DNA of 16,455 bases from JABDJZ01 sp047619685 (GTDB lineage Bacteria > Bacteroidota > Rhodothermia > Rhodothermales > UBA10348). Positions 6,507 through 12,437 of the stretch are shown here, piece after piece; positions within the stretch are counted from its first letter, which is position 1, and each line of letters starts with the position of its first letter. The notes below the pieces were generated by a model that had not been told where the DNA came from, did not search any database, and was given only the letters and a program-made list of their open reading frames with translations. Made by a program: the position numbers and the translations under genes. The stretch lies in the NCBI GenBank assembly GCA_047619685.1, contig JBLHLC010000063.1, positions 1 to 16,455 on the forward strand, written 5' to 3'.

Positions 6507-7547
6507 ATGTCGCTTGAAGACCGGCCGGCCCGCGCGCCCGCCCAGGAAGCTGCCCGGCGCCCCAATGGCTCTCAGCTCTACCGCCTCACCATTCTGAAGC
6601 GATGGTTGATTGAACGCCGCCGGTGGAACGCCACGCGCGCCATGAAGGAGTTTGAAGTCTCCAGGCGCACGGTCATGGATGATCTGGAGTATCTCCGGAT
6701 GTTCGGGTACGACGTGGTGTACCAGCACAACATCAAGTCCTTCGTCCTTGATGAACCCGGCGGCGACATGGTTTCGCTCCAACTCCGCGAGTCGGAGTGG
6801 GCTGCCATGGTCCTCGCCCAGGAGATTCTGGAGAAGCTCGGCGCCCAGCGATCTGCCGAGGCCATCAAGCAGATCGGAGAGCGAGTAAGGCAACTCATGC
6901 CCCAGCTATTGGGCAGCGAGCAGTCTGAGTTTTCGCCGGCGCTGGCGGTAGTCCGGGGGCCTTCGCCAGACGACCCCCTCCCCCATTATGAGCCGCTGGC
7001 CCAAGCCGTCAAGGATCAACTGACTGTACGCATTCGGTATTACACATTGTACAGAGACAAGGAGTCCGAGCGCCTTGTGGACCCCTACCGGTTGGTGTCG
7101 CGCGACGGCCGGGGCTATCTGGTAGGCTACTGCCACAAGCGAGACAGGGTGAACATCTTCCGGCTTGATCGCATCCGGGAGCTGGCGCTCACAAAGGACG
7201 TCTTTCTGGTGGACAACGACTTCAAGCTCGAGGACTTCCTGGGCCCCATGTTCGGCATGTTTACGGACCACAAGACCTTCCCCGTCAAGATTCGCTTCAG
7301 CGCCTTCGTCGCCAACTGGATCCGCGAAGAGGTCTGGCACAAGACGCAGACCATGAGTGACCTTCCGGACGGCTCCGTGCAAGTGGACATGGAGGTCACA
7401 GGCCTTGTGGCTGTCAAGAAGTGGGTGCTGAGCTTCGGAAGTGATGCGGAGGTTCTGGAACCGCCGAATTTGAGGCGAGAGATCGAGTACGAGGTGGAAA
7501 AACTGGGGGTGATGTATCAGGACAAGACCCAGGATGGCCGGGCGTAG
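6507..7547 (+). CDS. WYL-domain transcriptional regulator (DeoR/YafY-like)
   Basis: A 346-residue protein. Residues about 22-66 form a winged helix-turn-helix (LYRLTILKRWLIERRRWNAT, then FEVSRRTVMDDLEYLRMFG), with the VSRRTVMDDLEYL recognition helix typical of this family. A WYL domain follows at about 165-235 (RIRYYTLYRD, VDPYRLV, GYLVGYCHKRDRVNIFRLDRI); the name-giving triplet is here Gly203-Tyr-Leu rather than Trp-Tyr-Leu. A WCX C-terminal extension covers about 258-335. WYL proteins bind nucleic-acid or nucleotide ligands and often repress or activate phage-defence and DNA-repair loci (for example PafBC, BrxR, CapW). The nuclease-helicase gene starts 57 nt downstream on the same strand, so it is the likely target. 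ATG 6507 is chosen; a TTG at 6492 in the same frame lies inside the inverted-repeat arm. Confidence 0.92.
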   Translation: MSLEDRPARAPAQEAARRPNGSQLYRLTILKRWLIERRRWNATRAMKEFEVSRRTVMDDLEYLRMFGYDVVYQHNIKSFVLDEPGGDMVSLQLRESEWAAMVLAQEILEKLGAQRSAEAIKQIGERVRQLMPQLLGSEQSEFSPALAVVRGPSPDDPLPHYEPLAQAVKDQLTVRIRYYTLYRDKESERLVDPYRLVSRDGRGYLVGYCHKRDRVNIFRLDRIRELALTKDVFLVDNDFKLEDFLGPMFGMFTDHKTFPVKIRFSAFVANWIREEVWHKTQTMSDLPDGSVQVDMEVTGLVAVKKWVLSFGSDAEVLEPPNLRREIEYEVEKLGVMYQDKTQDGRA

Positions 7548-7604
7548 GCGCTCTGCGCGCCCATCTTGGGCTGACGCTGTGTTCACCGATTAGGCATTTA
7601 TTCC

Positions 7605-10600
7605 GTGCAACTGACCCAAGGGATCCTCCTCCTCTCCGCTTCTGACCTCACCAATCACCTTGGGTGCGATCATCTGACGGAACTCAACCGTGCGGTGACG
7701 CGCGGAGAGCTGGAAAAACCGCACTACAAGGATCACGCATTGGAGCTTCTCCAGGCGCGCGGTCTTCGGTTTGAAGGGGAATTTGTAGACCACCTTCGCA
7801 GGCAGGGAACGCTCCATGACCTCCGGGAAGACCGGGACAAGGATGATCCCGAGGGGCAGCGGCTCCGTGCTCTGGACAAAACGCGGAAGGCAATGGCCTC
7901 CGGTGTGGACTTCATTGTGCAGGCCACGCTGCAGACCGGCCGGTGGCGCGGCGTAGCCGACGTGCTTCGCCGAGTACCCGGCGCCAGCACGCTGGGCGAT
8001 TGGCACTATGAGCCCATCGACACCAAGCTGGCCACGGAAACCCGGGGCGCCACGGTTCTGCAGCTTTGCCTCTACGCCGAGCTGGTCGGAGACCTCCAGG
8101 GCCAGCTCCCAGAGCAGTTCCATGTGGTCAAACCCCGCATGGATTGGGCACTCGAGGAGTTCAGGTTTGAGGACTACTCCGCCTACTACCGGCTGGTGCG
8201 GCAGCAGTTGGAAACGACCGTCGCGGGACCTCCCGTGGAGGACACCTATCCGGACCCCGTCGAAAAGTGCGACACCTGCCGGTGGTACGGCCACTGCTCC
8301 AGGCAACGACGGGCGGACGACCATCTCTCGCTGGTGGCCGGGATGAGCAAGCTCCAGATTGGAGAACTGGGTCGCCAGGACGTTGTCACGCTTGAGGGGT
8401 ACGCCGAGCGAACCGAGCCCCTCCGCGAACGCCCTTCACGCGGCTCCAGAGAATCGTACGACCGGACTCACCGGCAGGCCAGGGTGCAGCTTCAGGGGCG
8501 CCGGACGGATGAACCCGTCGTCGAACTCATCGACCACGATCCGGAGCGCGGACTCTCCCAACTCCCCACCCCCGACCCCGGCGACGTCTTCTTCGACATC
8601 GAATCCGACGGTTTCGTGGAAGATGGTGGCCTGGAGTACCTGTTCGGACTCTGGTTGGAAGACGGCGGGACGTGGGTCTACGAGAGGTTTTGGGGACTCA
8701 ATCACGCCGAAGAGCGGATCGCCTTCGAGGGACTCGTCGATTTCCTGATGGCTCGTTGGGAGACGTACCCGGACTTCCGCATCTATCACTATTCCCCCTA
8801 TGACAAGGCGGCCGTGTCCAGACTCATGGGCCGTCACGGGACCCGCGAGACCGAGGTAGATCGCCTGCTCCGCGGGCGCCGCTTCGTGGACATCATGGCC
8901 ATCACCAAGCAGGGCATCCGCGCGAGCGTGGAGGGCTACGGGCTCAAGGACATGGAGCCCCTCATCGGGTACGTGCGCCAGACGCCGTTGGAGGATGCGC
9001 GGAACGCGCTTCGTGTGGCGTCATGGGCGTTGGAGCTTGGGCGTCCCGAAGATCTGGGCGATGAAGAACGCGGCGTGATCGAGGAGTACAATCGGGAGGA
9101 CTGCGAGGCTACCGCCGAACTGAGGGCGTGGCTTGAGGAGCGGCGCGCGGGGTTGGTGACGAAGGTCGGCGCGATTGAGCGGCCCATCCACACCGACGGA
9201 CGTGCCAAGGCGGTCGAAGAGGTGGCGGAAGAGATTCAGGTTCTCTTTGACCAGCTCGTGGACGGCATTGCGGCAGATCCCGACGACCGGAGCCCCGAAG
9301 AACAGGCCCGCTGGCTACTCGCCCATATGCTGGAGTACCACCGCCGCGAGGAGAAGGTGACGATGTGGGAGAAGTTCTTCCGGGCCGACCTGGACGCCGA
9401 GGGTCTGGAGCGGGATCGACACGGGATAGCTGGACTGAAGGCTCAGGAGACCGTCGGGCTCTCGAAAACGGGCCTCCCCACCGTCAGGTATGCCTTCTCG
9501 GAGCAGGAAGTCTCCCTCAAGGAGGGCAAAGACGTCTGGATGGATGCGGACCGCAAACTTGGCAGCATCGCGGACTTCAATCTGGCTGGCCGGACCGTGG
9601 ACATCAAGCAGACCGGAAAAACAGCAGAGGATAGACCGACTGGCGGGTTCATCTGGGGCAGCTTTGGCGCCAAGGTTCAGAAGGCTGCCGTGTTGGAGCT
9701 TGGGCGCCAGGTTGTCGAGGCCGGGGTGGCGGGCGCCGGGCCGAATCAAGCACAGCGCGACCTGCTTTTGGGCAGCGCGCCTCGATTGAAGGCAGGTGGC
9801 GGCGGCACGCTCAGGCGGGATGGAGAACCGCTGTTGGAGGCCGCGATCCGCCTGGCATCCGACCTGGATCATAGCGTCCTCCCTATTCAGGGACCTCCGG
9901 GTTCCGGGAAAACCTACGTCGGCGCCCGGATGATTCTGGACCTGGTCAAGCGTGGTAAACGCGTTGGCGTCACCGCGGTGAGCCACAAGGTCATCGAGAA
10001 TCTCCTTTGCGGTGTTCTGGATGCTGCCTCCGAGGCCGGCGACGATCTGGAGGTCTCGCACAAATACACAGATGCCCCCGATGACCTGCCGGAGGCATAT
10101 AAGCTGCTCAAGAGCAACGCCGCGGCCATCTCGGCGCTGGACGAAGGAAGACCGGTTGGTGGTACCACCTTTCTCTGGGCCCGGGAGGACATGGCCGATC
10201 AGCTGGATTACCTCTTCGTGGATGAGGCCGGGCAGATGGCGCTCGCCAACACCCTCGCGGTGGGTCAAGCGGCCAAAAACATCGTGCTGCTGGGCGATCC
10301 GCAGCAGTTGGAGCAACCACAACGTGGCTCTCATCCGGAGGGGGCCGAAGTCGCGACCCTCGTCCACGTGCTGGACGGGCAGGATACTATTTCCGACAAA
10401 CGCGGCCTCTTTCTGGACGAAACCTGGCGGCTGCACCCCGACGTGTGTCGGTTTACCTCCGAGGTCTACTACGACGGACGACTGGTCTCGCGTCCTGAGA
10501 TGTCTCGCCAGAGGATCGATGGGCCGACCCGATTCGCCGGGACCGGCTTATTCCACGAGGCCGTGAGGCATTCTGGTAATCAGAGTAATTCCGTAGAGGA

Positions 10601-11027
10601 AGTCGAGGCTATCGGACGGATCGTCGATGAGTTGACCGCCAGTGGCGTGACGTGGACGGATCAGGACGGCGTTACGCAGCCTTTGCTTCTGAAGGACATC
10701 CTGATTGTGGCTCCCTACAATTCCCAGGTCGGGTCACTCACGCATGCGCTGGAAGGTGCACGCGTTGGCACGGTCGACAAATTTCAGGGGCAGGAGGCGC
10801 CGGTGGTGATCTACTCCATGACCAGTTCCTCGGCAGCTGATGCGCCGCGCGGGATGAGTTTCCTTTACAGCCCCAACCGGCTGAACGTGGCGACCAGCAG
10901 GGCGCGGTGCATCTGCATTCTGGTGGCTTCGCCGGCGATACTTGAGCCTGAGTGTCGGACGCCGGAGCAGATGCGGTGGGCGAACGGGGTTTGCCGGTTT
11001 GGGGAGATCGCTGGGGAGCGGGCCTAG
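7605..11027 (+). CDS. TM0106-type RecB-like nuclease / RNase H-like exonuclease / SF1B helicase fusion
   Basis: One 1140-residue chain with three modules. (1) Residues about 8-235: a Cas4/RecB-like PD-(D/E)XK nuclease with GVADVL (Asp119), PIDTK (Asp139, Lys141) and Gln153, plus Cys21 and a C222-x2-C225-x5-C231 cluster that fits a Cas4/AddB-type Fe-S site. (2) Residues about 326-510: a DEDD-type RNase H-like exonuclease (YprB-like), with FFDIESD (Asp331, Glu333), YHYSPYDK (Asp400), GYGLKDMEPL and EYNREDCEAT (Asp499). (3) Residues about 715-1110: a Dna2/UPF1-like SF1B helicase with Walker A GPPGSGKT (763-770), Walker B FVDEAGQ (871-877), motif III GDPQQLEQP (897-905), motif IV APYNSQ, motif V VGTVDKFQGQE (1054-1064) and motif VI NRLNVATSRAR (1091-1101). 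All three active sites look intact. Residues about 540-700 are a linker of the kind seen in this family (REEKVTMWEKFF). The start is GTG at 7605, just before the conserved SASDLTNHLGCDHL. Role likely DNA repair or defence; the substrate is not known from sequence. Confidence 0.94.
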   Translation: MQLTQGILLLSASDLTNHLGCDHLTELNRAVTRGELEKPHYKDHALELLQARGLRFEGEFVDHLRRQGTLHDLREDRDKDDPEGQRLRALDKTRKAMASGVDFIVQATLQTGRWRGVADVLRRVPGASTLGDWHYEPIDTKLATETRGATVLQLCLYAELVGDLQGQLPEQFHVVKPRMDWALEEFRFEDYSAYYRLVRQQLETTVAGPPVEDTYPDPVEKCDTCRWYGHCSRQRRADDHLSLVAGMSKLQIGELGRQDVVTLEGYAERTEPLRERPSRGSRESYDRTHRQARVQLQGRRTDEPVVELIDHDPERGLSQLPTPDPGDVFFDIESDGFVEDGGLEYLFGLWLEDGGTWVYERFWGLNHAEERIAFEGLVDFLMARWETYPDFRIYHYSPYDKAAVSRLMGRHGTRETEVDRLLRGRRFVDIMAITKQGIRASVEGYGLKDMEPLIGYVRQTPLEDARNALRVASWALELGRPEDLGDEERGVIEEYNREDCEATAELRAWLEERRAGLVTKVGAIERPIHTDGRAKAVEEVAEEIQVLFDQLVDGIAADPDDRSPEEQARWLLAHMLEYHRREEKVTMWEKFFRADLDAEGLERDRHGIAGLKAQETVGLSKTGLPTVRYAFSEQEVSLKEGKDVWMDADRKLGSIADFNLAGRTVDIKQTGKTAEDRPTGGFIWGSFGAKVQKAAVLELGRQVVEAGVAGAGPNQAQRDLLLGSAPRLKAGGGGTLRRDGEPLLEAAIRLASDLDHSVLPIQGPPGSGKTYVGARMILDLVKRGKRVGVTAVSHKVIENLLCGVLDAASEAGDDLEVSHKYTDAPDDLPEAYKLLKSNAAAISALDEGRPVGGTTFLWAREDMADQLDYLFVDEAGQMALANTLAVGQAAKNIVLLGDPQQLEQPQRGSHPEGAEVATLVHVLDGQDTISDKRGLFLDETWRLHPDVCRFTSEVYYDGRLVSRPEMSRQRIDGPTRFAGTGLFHEAVRHSGNQSNSVEEVEAIGRIVDELTASGVTWTDQDGVTQPLLLKDILIVAPYNSQVGSLTHALEGARVGTVDKFQGQEAPVVIYSMTSSSAADAPRGMSFLYSPNRLNVATSRARCICILVASPAILEPECRTPEQMRWANGVCRFGEIAGERA

Positions 11028-11047
11028 CTGAGCATCACGCCCAAGTC

Positions 11048-11281
11048 TCACGCTGCTATGACGGGATGATCCAGCCTACTACTAGCGTACCGAATGGAAG
11101 CCTCGATATCCTCCTCTTCGAGGTCAGGCAACTCCGCCAGGATCTCCGTCCGCGAGAGCCCCGTAGCCAGGAGGTCAAGGACGTCGATTACTCGTATCCG
11201 CATTCCACGTATGCACGGACGTCCTCCACACTTCTCGGGGTCTGCCGTGATCCGACTTTGCCATGTCATGAGTTTCAGCAT
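11048..11281 (-). CDS. DUF433-domain protein (antitoxin-like), orphan
   Basis: A 77-residue protein covering almost only the DUF433 domain: RITADPEKCGGRPCIRGMRI, then VIDVLDLLATGLSRTEILAELPDL and EEDIEASIRYASSR. The domain has a winged-helix-like fold and is usually the antitoxin of a DUF433/DUF5615 (PIN-like) pair. No DUF5615 gene follows: downstream on its strand is the end of the nuclease-helicase gene (20 nt gap, convergent). The ATG at 11281 is preceded by AAAAGGAA, a clear Shine-Dalgarno-like run unusual for this window, and by TATTAT (11296-11301 on the minus strand). A second ATG at 11269 is possible. The frame extends upstream to 11437 but that part belongs to the antisense of the aminotransferase remnant. 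Confidence 0.86.
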   Translation of the reverse strand: MLKLMTWQSRITADPEKCGGRPCIRGMRIRVIDVLDLLATGLSRTEILAELPDLEEEDIEASIRYASSRLDHPVIAA

Positions 11282-11309
11282 TGGATTCCTTTTCCATAAT
11301 AGAGATTGA

Positions 11310-11705
11310 GTCGAGGCATGCCGGGGTGCCTTTGCTGCACTGATCCGTGCCGAGCCGCACGAGGTTGCCATCACGTCTTCTGTATCGGCGGCCACAACGG
11401 CGATTGCCTCAACTCTTGACTTCAGTGCCAGACGCAATCGGGTGGTGGCTTCGGGAGCCGAATTCCCGACGGTCGGTCACCTCTGGTTGGCGCATAAACG
11501 ATATGGTGCTCACGTTGACTGGGTGCGCACGCGCGAAGACCGCATGCTGGCGGCGGACTACGAGGATTACATCGACGACAGAACTGCCATCGTGTCGGCA
11601 GCGCACGCCTGGTACCAGAATGGAGCGTTACAGCCCATCGAAGAGATTGCGCAGACGGCCCATGGTCATGGAGCCCTGCTGTTTGTGGACGCCTATCAAT
11701 CGGCG
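11310..11705 (+). pseudogene. Class V aminotransferase (NifS/kynureninase-like), internal fragment
   Basis: One frame, opening just after a TGA at 11307-11309, encodes about 132 residues that read as the middle of a fold-type-I PLP enzyme: AFAALIRAEPHEVAITSSVSA, then FSARRNRVVASGAEFPTVGHLWLA, the strand VSAAHAWYQNGALQPIEEIA, and GALLFVDAYQS, whose Asp would pair with the PLP pyridine nitrogen. The N-terminal substrate part and everything after VDAYQS, including the PLP lysine, are missing, so it cannot be a working enzyme. The frame then passes directly into the symporter sequence. A GTG at 11442 could open it but has no promoter or biological sense. Confidence 0.78.
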
Positions 11706-12065
11706 GGAAACGTGTGGCGCTTTCCCTAGATGGTTGGCGAGTTCGGCGGCGCACCGTTCGTCCTCTTCTACGTCCTGATGACCGCGGTCGTGGGCGTACC
11801 CGCACTCACGGCAGAATGGACGCTTGGGCGCTCAACGCAGCGCGGACCGACGGGCGCCTTCGAAGCAAGCGGCCTTCCCGGAGGGAGGGCCATCGGATGG
11901 GCGTTCTTTGTGGTTGTGCTGGCCGCGACGGCTTACTACACCAATGCGGTCGGGTGGGTGTTATTCCATGCGCCGGGGGAGGCCTGGCGCTGGTTGGTGT
12001 TTCCCTGGATGCTGGACCCGCCAGGAGGGCGAGGCCCTGTTCAGCGAGATGACGCCGGACTCTGA
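11706..12065 (+). pseudogene. Sodium:neurotransmitter symporter (NSS/SNF) fragment, TM1-TM3 region, interrupted by TAG
   Basis: Continuing the aminotransferase frame, codons 11706-11726 read GNVWRFP, the unwound TM1 motif of NSS transporters, where the family has Tyr next. Here the next codon is TAG (11727-11729), one base from TAC or TAT. Past the stop the same frame continues with MVGEFGGAPFVLFYVL, PALTAEWTLGR (the LEFALGR-type motif after TM2) and WAFFVVVLAATAYYTNAVGW, matching TM2 and TM3. Homology seems to fade near FPWMLDPP (about 12018), and the frame ends at a TGA in 12063-12065. Everything before TM1 and after about TM3 is absent. A dead remnant. Confidence 0.8.
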
Positions 12066-12319
12066 GGAACAGCAAGAGCGGTGGGCACTCGCCCGAAAGG
12101 CGGCATTTGATGGGTCTCCCCGAACCGGTTCGGGCGGACTATCAGAGGTCCTGGATTGCGCTGACGAACGATTCGGCGCTCATGGACTCAGACGGAGGCA
12201 TTTTGGATGCCTATGGTGTGGTGTACTACGGCCACATGGCCTTCGAGCGCCTGGCTGATCTGGTGCCGAAGGAATACGTTCCGCCCGCCAGTTCCGCGCT
12301 CGAGAAGCGGACTCGGTAG
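12019..12319 (+). pseudogene. Fragment of an unrecognised gene's C-terminus, frameshifted
   Basis: Two overlapping frames together look protein-like. From 12019 one frame gives EGEALFSEMTPDSEEQQERW, then ALARKAAF; near 12105-12115 coding character moves to the next frame, which gives GLPEPVRADYQRSWIALTND, then GGILDAYGVVYYGHMAFERLA and a basic tail ending at TAG 12317-12319. A single-base insertion (or a 2-base deletion) near the TTTGATGGG stretch would explain the shift. No family is recognised. Joined to the symporter fragment without a gap, it looks like the surviving 3' end of another deleted gene. Confidence 0.45.
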
Positions 12320-12437
12320 TCCCGCCAGAGCGGATTATTCGGGGCGGTTTCACCACGCCGAGTTTTCCACAATGCTAGAATGGCAGGTCCCGTGGGACTA
12401 CACTTAGACACTTATCCAATAACCTCCCCAATCTGCA
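12320..12437 (+). promoter_or_regulatory. Leader of the TonB-dependent receptor gene
   Basis: 118 nt between the last remnant and the receptor ATG must hold its promoter. Visible are a dyad GTCCC-GT-GGGAC (12387-12398), whose right half also pairs with TAGTCCC at 12317-12323, and a direct repeat CACTTA (12401-12406 and 12409-12414) 8 nt apart. No standard -35/-10 or TTTG/TAnnTTTG pair could be assigned, and there is no Shine-Dalgarno sequence. Confidence 0.3.

Noticed and set aside
9315..10436. A 373-codon minus-strand open frame
   Set aside because: Antisense shadow of the helicase part of the 7605-11027 gene, where all helicase motifs are intact on the plus strand; no domain recognised in the shadow.
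11282..11437. N-terminal extension of the DUF433 protein
   Set aside because: That stretch is antisense to the aminotransferase remnant and the DUF433 domain starts right at the ATG with a ribosome-binding-like sequence.
11714..12052. A 112-codon plus-strand frame overlapping the symporter fragment
   Set aside because: An arginine/glycine-rich shadow frame; the adjacent frame carries the recognisable NSS motifs.
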